DNA from: Ruania rhizosphaerae
GTDB taxonomy: Bacteria > Actinomycetota > Actinomycetes > Actinomycetales > Beutenbergiaceae
DNA: 64,000 nt
Direction of reading: 5' to 3'
NCBI RefSeq assembly: GCF_009805705.1
Contig: NZ_VSMB01000013.1
Location: forward strand, 45,742 to 109,741
Position 1 is the stretch's first letter. Each line of letters opens with the position of its first letter. Made by a program: the position numbers and the translations under genes. Of this stretch, positions 47,760-56,003 are shown piece after piece. Below the pieces are notes generated by a model, which saw only the letters and a list, made by a program, of their open reading frames with translations, made no database searches and had not been told where the DNA came from.

Positions 47760-49517
47760 ATGGGAACGATCGGTAGATCCGCGAAGCGGTACCGCTGGCG
47801 GCGGAGTCTGGCGCCGGTTGGCATCGCCGCCGTGGCGATCGGGGCGCTTGCTGGAGGTGTCACACCGGCGGCTGCCGCGCCGACGACGTTCAACCCGTTT
47901 GACGGCAACAGTGGGTTCACCATCGTCTCGCACGGTGACATTCACCTGGACAACAGCGAGATCGAAGGATCGGTCGCGGCGTTCGGGACCGTATCGTCCG
48001 GAAACCCGAACGGGTATCCGGTCGTTCACACGGTCGCCGGGGAGGCCGACTACACGGTCCCGGCCGTCGATGGCACGCCAGTTCGGATCCTTGCGAACGA
48101 GTTCGTGGGCGAGGGCGCGTTCGATGTCTCGAATCGCGACGACTCGGGAACCATCGCGACCGACTCCGCTGAAGCGAACGCGCTGGTCAAGTTGGTCACC
48201 GTCGACGGTCTCACCGGATCAGCACGGAGCGGCGGGACGGGCAATGCTGCGGGCGGAGACTTCCTGAGAGTGACCAACGCTGAGGGCGCAGTGATCGATC
48301 TCAAGACCGCTCCGTTCAGCGATACTGAGGTGGCTGACCTCCAGGCTGTTGAATCGTCGATCGCGGACTATCTCCCTGGTCTGGACACCCATATCGAGCA
48401 GACGAACCAGTGCTTGGAACTGATGTACTCGCCAGAACTCGGGCTCAGCAACGAGGTCACTGTCACGGACGAGGGTGGCCTGGTCTACGTCGAGGACTTC
48501 GCGGACGATCGCCCGAACGTCATCGACTACGACGCCATCGCGGGCAAAACCGTCAAGCTCGACCGTGCCGATGGGTTCCGGCCGACGGCGAACGCCCCGC
48601 TCGTGATCCGAGTTCCCGCCGGGACGACAGAACTCACCCAGCTCCGCTTCGAAGGGTGGTCGGCACAAGCCGGCGCCGAGCAGGACCTGGCCCGGTTCAT
48701 CATGCTGGATCTCGCTGAGGTCTCCGGTGACGTGGCTGTGAACGGGCACGATCTCGGAGCCATCTGGGCGCCGAACGCCGACCTGAACTTCGACTCCGGA
48801 ATCACCACGAACGGGCAGTGGTTCGCGCAGAACATCACGACCGCTGGAGGCGGCGAGATCCACCACCACAGCTTCGCCGGAAATCTCCCGTGCGGCGAGA
48901 TCGCAGCGATGCCCGTGATCGGCACCACGGTGTCGGTGGCCGGTTCGGATGTGAAGGTACTGCCGTTGACCGGTGGGTCGGTGGTGGACACGGTGGCGTT
49001 TGAGGGTTTGACGCCGGGTGTGGAGTACGACCTGCAGGGTTCGGTTCGTACGCCTGGTGATGGTGCGGACACGGGGATCTCGGCGTTTGCGTCGTTCGTT
49101 CCGGAGGCTGCTCAGGGTTCGGTCGATGTGACATTCGAGATCACTGGTGAGCAGGTGGCCGAGTATGCGGGACAGTCGTTGGTGGTGTTCGAGTTCCTGA
49201 GCGTGGGTGGGGAGCTGGTCGCCGAGCACGCTGATCCCGATGACGAGGCGCAGACCTTCACGGTGGCAGAGGGTGACCCGGGGGAGGGACCGACGCCCTC
49301 GGAGGAACCCACGGTGTCGGAGGACCCCGCACCCTCGCAGGAGCCGACGCGCTCTGAAGACCCCGCGCCGTCGCAGGAGCCCACGCCATCCACGGGTACA
49401 GACGACGAACTTGCCCGCACTGGAGCCGGAACGTGGATGCCCCTCGTGGCCGGAACCGTCGTCCTGCTCTCGCTCGGCGGAGCACTGCTCCTCGTTCGGC
49501 GGGTGTACAGCTCCTAG
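47760..49517 (+). CDS. LPXTG-type surface protein: choice-of-anchor A domain plus VaFE-like domain
   Basis: A 585-residue exported protein. Signal peptide (basic RYRWRRSLAPVG, hydrophobic core, AAAAPTTF). Residues about 45-390 form a choice-of-anchor A-type domain (NPFDGNSGFTIVSHGDIHLDNSEIEGSVAAFG, written in part; GAIWAPNADLNFDSG; EIHHHSFAG). Residues about 395-500 form a VaFE-like Ig domain (VVDTVAFEGLTPGVEYDLQG), which in other surface proteins forms intramolecular crosslinks. Next comes a spacer repeating EPT/SEDPAPSQ and the sorting signal LARTG, membrane segment and RRVYSS. Likely adhesin or stalk. ATG 47760 follows CAGGAG. Confidence 0.82.
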   Translation: MGTIGRSAKRYRWRRSLAPVGIAAVAIGALAGGVTPAAAAPTTFNPFDGNSGFTIVSHGDIHLDNSEIEGSVAAFGTVSSGNPNGYPVVHTVAGEADYTVPAVDGTPVRILANEFVGEGAFDVSNRDDSGTIATDSAEANALVKLVTVDGLTGSARSGGTGNAAGGDFLRVTNAEGAVIDLKTAPFSDTEVADLQAVESSIADYLPGLDTHIEQTNQCLELMYSPELGLSNEVTVTDEGGLVYVEDFADDRPNVIDYDAIAGKTVKLDRADGFRPTANAPLVIRVPAGTTELTQLRFEGWSAQAGAEQDLARFIMLDLAEVSGDVAVNGHDLGAIWAPNADLNFDSGITTNGQWFAQNITTAGGGEIHHHSFAGNLPCGEIAAMPVIGTTVSVAGSDVKVLPLTGGSVVDTVAFEGLTPGVEYDLQGSVRTPGDGADTGISAFASFVPEAAQGSVDVTFEITGEQVAEYAGQSLVVFEFLSVGGELVAEHADPDDEAQTFTVAEGDPGEGPTPSEEPTVSEDPAPSQEPTRSEDPAPSQEPTPSTGTDDELARTGAGTWMPLVAGTVVLLSLGGALLLVRRVYSS

Positions 49518-50394
49518 GGAACACCGGGCCACGGGTGGTACTCAGCGATTGCGCGGTGCTGGTGGGTCTGATGGAACACGCCGTCAGACCCACCAGTCCG
49601 GAGATGCCGGCGGCAGCCTGTGGCTGGCGGGTCTGTGCGCTGGCCCCATCGGGCGCCCATGGCGCCACGGTGTGACCGGCCCGGCCGGGGTGCGCTGCTG
49701 CGGCAGCCGGACAGTCCTTGCCGAGCACGTCCTGTAACGCAGCGAGCTCGGTCGCCGAGACACCCAACCCGTAGGCATCCTTGACCAGGATCTGCTGCAC
49801 CACGTAGGCGCAACGGAACCCGCGGTTGGGCGGTAGCCAGCCCGCGGCGTCGGCGGCGCCTTTGGCCCGGTTCGCTGCACCGTCCACGGGGATGAGGTTA
49901 GCCGGATCGTTGGCGAATGCCAGCGCGTGCCCTGGCGGCCAGTGGGAGGCTCCCTTCCGCCACGCATCCGCGAGCGCGACCACGTGGTCGATCTGGACTG
50001 CCGCGCTGGTCGACGGACCGCGTCGGAAGTCGATGACATGCCCGGTGTACGGATCGTGGAGGCGCCCGGATTCCACGGCGCAGTTCACGGCGGGATCGCG
50101 CACCTGATCGGTCAGCCACCTCCCCAGCACGTCGTTGCGGGTGTCGCAGCCGTTGCCGTCCACATCGGCCCACGGGTCGCCGAAGAACTCCCGTTCGTAG
50201 TCGCTCAGGGGCAACGGCTCCACCACCGTCAGGCCGGGTAGAGCCGCGCGAGCAGATTCCAGTGCCGCCGTGGGAACCGGCGTGGGCGCCGGTGAGGCCA
50301 CCTGCACCCACCACCGGGGGACCACCCAACCGGCCGCAACGAGAAGGAGCGTCACCATGACCACGGTGACGCTCCGCCGTCGGGACCCTGCCAT
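49258..50394 (-). CDS. Secreted HNH endonuclease family protein with antisense C-terminal extension
   Basis: A 378-residue open frame. A single N-terminal signal/anchor (SVTVVMVTLLLVAAGWVVP) precedes the HNH domain (DPWADVDGNGCDTRNDVL, HDPYTGHVIDFRRG, AVQIDHVVALADAWRKGA, FANDPANLIPVDGAANRAKGAADAAGWLPPN, given in parts), related to GmrSD C-terminal/DUF1524 nucleases; secreted members degrade DNA outside the cell. Homology ends near KDCPAAAAAHPG (about residue 235). The frame has no stop there and continues 140 residues, the last 260 bases lying antisense to the end of the surface-protein gene. The tail is low complexity and probably not functional. Confidence 0.75.
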   Translation of the reverse strand: MAGSRRRSVTVVMVTLLLVAAGWVVPRWWVQVASPAPTPVPTAALESARAALPGLTVVEPLPLSDYEREFFGDPWADVDGNGCDTRNDVLGRWLTDQVRDPAVNCAVESGRLHDPYTGHVIDFRRGPSTSAAVQIDHVVALADAWRKGASHWPPGHALAFANDPANLIPVDGAANRAKGAADAAGWLPPNRGFRCAYVVQQILVKDAYGLGVSATELAALQDVLGKDCPAAAAAHPGRAGHTVAPWAPDGASAQTRQPQAAAGISGLVGLTACSIRPTSTAQSLSTTRGPVFPRSCTPAERGAVLRRARAGRRFRPRGASTFRLQCGQVRRLYPWMAWAPATARGLQSASAPARVRGPPTPWVPPRASVPPPGHPLPP

Positions 50395-50490
50395 GGGCGA
50401 CAGAGTGGACTATCGGCACGCGCCCTGCAGGCCCGGGAGGGCTGGGTTGTGGACGGAGTGTCCACTCGCAGTGAGTGCAGACGGCAGGCG

Positions 50491-50528
50491 GCGGCCCGGA
50501 CGACTCGGGGGAACGTCGTCCGGACCGC
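50491..50528 (-). terminator. Hairpin downstream of the surface-protein gene
   Basis: gcggcccggacgac (50491-50504) pairs with gtcgtccggaccgc (50515-50528) with one mismatch, a 14-base stem and 10-base loop, 57 bases beyond the stop of the minus-strand surface protein. No U-tract. It may also separate that gene from the divergent-side HNH gene promoter. Confidence 0.5.
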
Positions 50529-50584
50529 CTCTGGATGGTCCTATGATCAGCCCTGATACTCAGTGGCCACCCGTCAGCTGCCCA

Positions 50585-52894
50585 TCAGCCCTGCCGTGCC
50601 CAGCGGCGCCGGGAGATGACCGCCAGGAGCAGGCCACCGGTCAGGGTGACCAGTGCCAGTGCGGCCAGATCCAGCGATCCCGCACCGGTGGACGGCAGCT
50701 GCGGACCGGCCGTCACCTGCGGCACCTGCGTCTGCGGGCACTCCGGGTCGGCGAACGTGACCTCGTAGGTCGCCTCGGTCGACGAGACCAACGTCCACCC
50801 TTCCGGCCAGCCGGCGGGCATTCCCTCATGGTCCATCGGGGCGTGCCCGATCGGTGCCCGCGCGGGAAGCGCCCGACCACCGGAGGTCGCCGCGGTCGGC
50901 GCCATCATGGACTCGCCCGGGTCAGCCCACTCGTAGCCATCGGCGAGGGTGGCGGTGACTGTCACCGTCTGCCCCGGCTCGTACGGGCTGGACGGATCCA
51001 CCGTGTAGGTGACCCCGGCCGTCTCGACCAGAGACAGGGTCGGCGGGGCGCCGGCACCGTCGAGGCAGTCACCGTCATCGATCGACGGCGGCTCCGGCAG
51101 TGTGGGGATGCAGGCGACCTCCTTGAAGGTCACCTCGGTGACCGCCGTCAGATCGTCGACGACGGTCCACATGTCGTCCACGTCGCCCCAGACGTAGCCC
51201 TCGGCGAGCGACGCCGTCACCTCCACCGTCTGCCCGGACATGTACGGCCCTTCCGGATCCGCGGTGTAGGTGATGCCGGGTGTGTCGGCGAGGGTGAGTG
51301 CCGGGGGAACCAGGTGCCCGTCCGTGCAGATGGCCTGGGCGAGCGCCGGGGTCTGCGGAGCGGTCTCCAGGCAGACGATCTCGACGACGACGGACTCTGT
51401 GACCGACGTCTTCGCCTGCAGGAGCGTGGCGGTGTTGTCGAAGGTGTGCTCGCCGCACTCGTTCGTCCCGAAGTCCGACCAGTTGAACGTCCAGTCGTAG
51501 GTGACCATGCCACCTTCTGGAGCGGTGAACGTCTCATTGAGGGTGCCGTTGACGTCGCTGATGTCCTCCAGGTCCATCGTGGCGCCGAACTCATTGTCCG
51601 GGTCGCCCCAGGTGATAGGGGCCGGGTCGGCGGGGTAGGTGGCCTCCGCAGAAGTCACGCTCACCACACTCTGCCCGGTGACGGCACCACCCACCTCCTG
51701 GGAGTAGGTGCAGGTGAACATCTCACCGGGGTCGAGCTCCATACCTGGCGGTACACAGGTGATCGACGGCGTGTAGTCGCCCTCGCTGGTCTCCAGTACG
51801 TGCGTTCCCTCGAGAGTGACGGAAGTGTCCCCGGTGTTCTCGATCCAGATCGTTCCCGCGATCTCGTGGTTGAGGTCGGTGTAGCCGTCGTAGCCGACGT
51901 CGATCGTCCACATCACCGTGCCGCTGGTCGGGCCGTGCTCCTCGTGCGGGTAGAGCGTCAGCTCGGTGACGTCGGCCCACTTGTCCAGCGTCCAGTGGTG
52001 CGCGCGGTCGTAACTCGTGGTGACTTCCTGCGTGACCGTCACGTCCTCCTCGAGCTTGGGCTGGTTGTAGCAGAAGGTGATGTGGCTGATCCCCATCTGG
52101 CCCTCGATCGCACGCTCACCGCCGGAGCCGCCGGCCAGGATCTGGAATCCCGGTCCAGCCTTGACGAGGATCCCCGCAGCGGCCGGGTCGGAGCTGAAGG
52201 TGAAGGCGAAGTCGCCGGTGATCGAAACACTCAGGATGAGGTCGAGGTCATTCGGCTCCCACGGGCCGCTCGGATAGGTGTAGTCACCTTCCGCGCCCGT
52301 GTCGAGCTTGACGCCGAAGTCGAATCCGGCAGCCTGACATTCGACGTTCGCGTTCCCGGTAGGGATATCGATCACCTGCAGCGGCGCGATCTGAGCAGCT
52401 GCGAGGGTGGACTCGTCCTCTTCCTCAGCGTCCGGCTGCTCGTCGCTGCTCCGCGACTCCTGCGCCTGCGGGGCGTCGTTCTCCGGCTCTGCCGGCTCGT
52501 CCGACTCTGCGGCCTCCTCGACCGCCGGCTCGGATGCTTCACCTGGCGTGTCTTCTGCTGGTTGCTCCTCGGTATTCTCCTCCGGCGGCGCCGCGGGCTC
52601 TTCTTCGACGATGGGCTCGGGCTCCTCGGCTGGTGGCTCTGGCGCTGGTGGCTCGTCTGCCGGGACGGACTCTGGCCCGGCTTCCTCCTGCGCCTGCTCC
52701 TCGGTGGACTCGGTGGATTCGGTGGTGGTTGCGGTGCTCTCCTCGGCGACGACTGCGGGCTCTTCACCCGTGGTCTCAGCCCATACCGCACTGGCCCCGG
52801 CGGTCATGGCGAGGATCGCTGCCATGGCACCGCCGAGGAGGACTCCGGCCGGACGGCGGCGAGCCGTGCCGGGACGTGAAAATGCGTGTCTCAT
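50585..52894 (-). CDS. LPXTG-anchored surface protein with Glu/Pro-rich stalk
   Basis: A 769-residue exported protein. Signal peptide (RPAGVLLGGAMAAILAMTAGASAVWA), then about 130 residues almost entirely of Glu, Pro, Ala, Ser and Thr, then a beta-rich globular region with several cysteines (NVECQAAGFDFGVKLD ... CVPPGMELDPGEMFTCTYSQ). Two repeats follow (LADTPGITYTADPEGPY and LVETAGVTYTVDPSSPY, each continuing to SGQTVEVTASLAEGY or its equivalent). The end is LPSTGAGSLDLAALALVTLTGG and RRRWARQG, a sortase signal. The acidic stalk probably spans the wall. ATG follows GAGGAG. No sortase gene is in the window. Confidence 0.85.
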   Translation of the reverse strand: MRHAFSRPGTARRRPAGVLLGGAMAAILAMTAGASAVWAETTGEEPAVVAEESTATTTESTESTEEQAQEEAGPESVPADEPPAPEPPAEEPEPIVEEEPAAPPEENTEEQPAEDTPGEASEPAVEEAAESDEPAEPENDAPQAQESRSSDEQPDAEEEDESTLAAAQIAPLQVIDIPTGNANVECQAAGFDFGVKLDTGAEGDYTYPSGPWEPNDLDLILSVSITGDFAFTFSSDPAAAGILVKAGPGFQILAGGSGGERAIEGQMGISHITFCYNQPKLEEDVTVTQEVTTSYDRAHHWTLDKWADVTELTLYPHEEHGPTSGTVMWTIDVGYDGYTDLNHEIAGTIWIENTGDTSVTLEGTHVLETSEGDYTPSITCVPPGMELDPGEMFTCTYSQEVGGAVTGQSVVSVTSAEATYPADPAPITWGDPDNEFGATMDLEDISDVNGTLNETFTAPEGGMVTYDWTFNWSDFGTNECGEHTFDNTATLLQAKTSVTESVVVEIVCLETAPQTPALAQAICTDGHLVPPALTLADTPGITYTADPEGPYMSGQTVEVTASLAEGYVWGDVDDMWTVVDDLTAVTEVTFKEVACIPTLPEPPSIDDGDCLDGAGAPPTLSLVETAGVTYTVDPSSPYEPGQTVTVTATLADGYEWADPGESMMAPTAATSGGRALPARAPIGHAPMDHEGMPAGWPEGWTLVSSTEATYEVTFADPECPQTQVPQVTAGPQLPSTGAGSLDLAALALVTLTGGLLLAVISRRRWARQG

Positions 52895-53155
52895 CGGGTC
52901 TCCTCAGGACGTGATCTCGTCCGCCGGAAGCACCGGCCGGTGGTAGCGGTCGACGTCCAGCAGGCACTGTCCTTCGCATAGTCCTCTCGGCCCATACCCC
53001 GGATACATGCCGGAAAGTCGCTACCTGGGTGATCTTTGAACGACCGCTCAGGGTGAGGAGGGTGACGTCTCAGGGTGATGTATGCCACCGACCTGCATGT
53101 TCGTTACGGCGCCTCGTCCTGGCTCGGCGATAGGGAAGACTGGGACACTGGAGCC

Positions 53156-54238
53156 ATGACCGGATCCGTCGTCGATGAGCAGCCGCACCGCGCTCAGGTG
53201 CGGCGCTGGCGCCGCTACCTTGCCGAGGAGCGTGCCGAGGCAGCCGTGTACACCCAGCTGGCCGCTCGTCGCGAGGGGGAGGAGCGAGAGATCCTGCTGG
53301 CACTGGCGAACGCCGAGGGCCGGCACGCCGCCCACTGGGAGCGCCTGTTGGGCGATCAGGTCGGCCGGCAGCGCCCGCCGTCATTGCGCTCGCGGTTGCT
53401 GATCAGCCTGGCTCGCCGATTCGGGTCCGTCTTCGTCCTCGCGCTCGCGCAACGAGCCGAAGGCCGGTCCGAGTACGCCGGCGACGACCACGCCACACCG
53501 GCGATGGCAGCGGACGAACGCATCCATGAAGAGGTCGTTCGATCACTGGCGATGCGCGGACGGGCCCGGATGTCCGGAACCTTCCGGGCGGCTGTGTTCG
53601 GTATGAACGACGGGCTCGTCTCGAACCTCGCTCTCGTCCTGGGCATCGGGGCCTCCGGAGTCGGGACGACCGCCGTCCTGGTGGCCGGTGTGGCCGGCCT
53701 GCTGGCCGGAGCGCTCTCGATGGGTGCCGGGGAGTATGTCTCCGTTCGTTCCCAACGTGAGCTGCTGGAGGCCTCCACCCCCAGCCCCCAGGCGCATGCC
53801 GCCGTCGGTGATCTGGACGTGAACGCGAACGAGCTGGCTCTCGTCTACCGGGCCCGCGGCATGTCGGCCGAGGACGCCCAGGCGCGTGCCGAGGAGCGGC
53901 TCGCCACCTATAACCCGACCGTTCCGCCGCGGCGGGTGGCACCGCACTCGCTGGAGGAGATCGGTTCGGCATGGCACGCCGCACTGTCCAGCTTCGCCTT
54001 CTTCGCCTCGGGTGCGATCATCCCGGTTCTTCCCTATCTGTTCGGACTGACCGGCTTGACCGCCGTGGCTCTCGCTAGTGGCATGGTCGGCGTTGCACTC
54101 GTGGTCACGGGAGCAGCTGTCGGGGTGCTCTCCGGCGCCTCTCCGACCCGACGGGCACTGCGGCAGCTCGCCATCGGGTGGGGTGCCGCGGGTGTCACCT
54201 ACCTCCTCGGCCTGGCGTTCGGTACCACGGTCGCTTGA
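53156..54238 (+). CDS. VIT1/CCC1-family transporter with ferritin-like N-terminal domain
   Basis: A 360-residue protein. The first 140 residues are helical and ferritin-like (RRYLAEERAEAAVYTQLAARREGEEREILLALANAEGRHAAHW, quoted in part) with Glu and His spaced as in rubrerythrin-type iron sites. The second part is a VIT1/CCC1 iron or manganese transporter (RAAVFGMNDGLVSNLALVLG, LSMGAGEYVSVRSQRELLE) with five membrane segments. Such fusions are thought to move iron across the membrane. ATG 53156 follows GGAG. Confidence 0.88.
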   Translation: MTGSVVDEQPHRAQVRRWRRYLAEERAEAAVYTQLAARREGEEREILLALANAEGRHAAHWERLLGDQVGRQRPPSLRSRLLISLARRFGSVFVLALAQRAEGRSEYAGDDHATPAMAADERIHEEVVRSLAMRGRARMSGTFRAAVFGMNDGLVSNLALVLGIGASGVGTTAVLVAGVAGLLAGALSMGAGEYVSVRSQRELLEASTPSPQAHAAVGDLDVNANELALVYRARGMSAEDAQARAEERLATYNPTVPPRRVAPHSLEEIGSAWHAALSSFAFFASGAIIPVLPYLFGLTGLTAVALASGMVGVALVVTGAAVGVLSGASPTRRALRQLAIGWGAAGVTYLLGLAFGTTVA

Positions 54239-54320
54239 GTGCTCCCGCCCCGGTGGTGAGTCCGCCTGATCGGCGTGAGACTGGTGGTGTCAGATTCACC
54301 GCTGACGACGGGAGGTCACG

Positions 54321-54506
54321 ATGAAGGCTGCAGTGGGCGACCAGGTGGTCGTCGCGTCCGCGCACACCGACGTTCCGGCCCGTGAAGGAGAGGTCGTCGC
54401 AGTCTCCGACGACGGTCAGCCGCCCTGGCGCGTGCGCTGGGCCGAGGATGAGCACGAGTCCGTCTACGTCCCAGGTCCGGATACCTTCGTCCGGCGACGC
54501 GAGTAG
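54321..54506 (+). CDS. DUF1918 small protein
   Basis: A 61-residue protein matching the actinobacterial DUF1918 family over its full length: VGDQVVVASAHTDVPAREGEVV, PPWRVRWAEDEHES and the end VPGPDTFVRR. It forms a small beta barrel of unknown role. ATG 54321 follows GGGAGG. Standing alone, 82 bases after the transporter. Confidence 0.85.
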   Translation: MKAAVGDQVVVASAHTDVPAREGEVVAVSDDGQPPWRVRWAEDEHESVYVPGPDTFVRRRE

Positions 54507-54537
54507 TGTTCGCACACGTTGGTGGAGATTCGCCTGT

Positions 54538-54611
54538 CTGACACACCGACGGCAGACTGACAGACCGACGGCAGCGGTCAGAGGTGGGTCAGACTGCCGG
54601 AGGTGTGTCAG
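54538..54611. repeat. Inverted repeat after DUF1918, reaching into the phosphatase 3' end
   Basis: ctgacacaccgacggcag (54538-54555, continuing actgac) pairs with 54588-54611 with three mismatches, and shorter gacggcag repeats lie between. It separates converging genes ending at 54506 and 54589 and probably terminates both; the right arm overlaps the last codons of the phosphatase gene. Confidence 0.5.
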
Positions 54612-55665
54612 GTGGCGTGGGGTTGCCTGCACCGCCCAGGACGGCACTGAGTTGCGGCGCAAGGTCGAATCCATCCGCGCCGGTGACCTCCGGTGCCGGA
54701 CCGGAGCGACCACGCTCCCCGGGTTCGACGCTCGGCAGCGGGCTACCGTGAGCGAGCACCTGTTCGCCGGGGGTCAACTGGCGGATCGCGATCGCCGCGA
54801 CCCGGCCCGGATACTCGCGGGCGAACTCCCGGTAGATCGAGGGGTCGTGCTGGCCGTCGTCACCCACCAGCACCCATCGCATGTGCGGGAACTCCGCGGC
54901 CAACCGGCGTAGCGCCACGCGCTTGTGCTCCTGCCCGGAGCGGAACCATCCGGTGTTGGTGGGTCCCCAGTCGGTCATCAGCATCGGGCCGGCCGGGAAG
55001 GCGTGGCTGCGCAGGAACTGCACCAGGGTCGGCATGATGTTCCAGGCCCCGGTGGAGAGGTAGAACAGCGGGGTGTCCGGGTGCTCGGACTGCAGCCGCG
55101 TGTACATCTGCGCCATGCCAGGAACCACGTGCCGGGCGCTGCCGTGGCGCACGAAGGTGTTCCACAGGGCGATCAGCGGTCGTGGGACAAGCGTGACGAG
55201 GGCGGTGTCGTCGATGTCGCTGACGAGTGCGAGCGAGCTGGACTCATCCACGATCCGCACGCGCGCCGCGGTCGGTGTGGCCGCCTTGGCCCGGACCTCG
55301 ACGTCGTGCCAGCCAGCCGGTAGATCGTGCCCGGCCACCACCAGATCGAGATAGCCGCTGCGGTCGGTGAGCGCCTGGTGCTCGACGCCCCCGACCATGA
55401 CCGTGACCGGGAGGTAGGAGACCGGAGCGCTCAAATAGGAGCGCCAGCCACGCCGCTCCACCAGGTCTTCCACCAGCTGGACCGGGCCCCGGGTGGCGAG
55501 CCGGGGCCGGGAGAGGACCACCCGAGCGAGCACGCGAACCATGTCCCGGTTCCCGTAGCCGATGTAGGAGATGGTGCGTGGTCGCCACCCCCGTCCGCGG
55601 AGGAAGGGGATGAGACGGCGATGGAACTCGTCCTCGAAACGAGCGGCCACATGCGTCGAGGACAT
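54589..55665 (-). CDS. App1-family phosphatase (phosphatidate phosphatase-like)
   Basis: A 358-residue protein. The N-terminal part (to about 160) is a beta domain found in this family (ARVVLSRPRLATRGPVQLVEDLVERRGWRSYLSAP, in part). The HAD-like catalytic motif DIDDTA lies in ALVSDIDDTALVT, followed by PLFYLSTGAWN, MLMTDWGPT and WVLVGDDGQHD, matching yeast App1 phosphatidate phosphatase. Probably a lipid phosphatase at the membrane; bacterial substrates are unproven. The ribosome site at ATG 55665 is weak. Confidence 0.88.
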   Translation of the reverse strand: MSSTHVAARFEDEFHRRLIPFLRGRGWRPRTISYIGYGNRDMVRVLARVVLSRPRLATRGPVQLVEDLVERRGWRSYLSAPVSYLPVTVMVGGVEHQALTDRSGYLDLVVAGHDLPAGWHDVEVRAKAATPTAARVRIVDESSSLALVSDIDDTALVTLVPRPLIALWNTFVRHGSARHVVPGMAQMYTRLQSEHPDTPLFYLSTGAWNIMPTLVQFLRSHAFPAGPMLMTDWGPTNTGWFRSGQEHKRVALRRLAAEFPHMRWVLVGDDGQHDPSIYREFAREYPGRVAAIAIRQLTPGEQVLAHGSPLPSVEPGERGRSGPAPEVTGADGFDLAPQLSAVLGGAGNPTPPDTPPAV

Positions 55666-55960
55666 GACCCCAGGCTAGTGGTCCGCGCCGGGAAACCGTC
55701 CACTCGGCAGGGCGACGAGGCAGCGGCGGCGCATCGACTCACTGGACAGATGCAGACTACGCGGTTGATCCCAGCAGCCCCATGCCCACCAGCAACCGCG
55801 TAGCCGCCTGCCCCTCTCGGGTGGCGAGGTGGCGGACCCGCCCGCGCCACCCGGCCGACGATGCTCTGCACACCCAGCCCCGACGGCGCACCCCACCCCA
55901 CCCGGAAACGTTCACCATTCGGCTGCGCCGCGTTCGCCCCGGGTGCATAGACTGCAGAGA

Positions 55961-55976
55961 CGTACGGCGCCGTACG
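55961..55976. promoter_or_regulatory. 16-bp palindrome before the NAD-glutamate dehydrogenase gene
   Basis: cgtacggcgccgtacg is a perfect palindrome 27 bases before the ATG. A TAGACT hexamer at 55948-55953 could be a -10 box, putting the site over the transcription start, where a repressor would act. The rest of the 338-base spacer 55666-56003 shows nothing else I can name. Confidence 0.5.
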
Positions 55977-56003
55977 ACCATCGGTGAGGTGTGGAGGAGT
56001 TTC

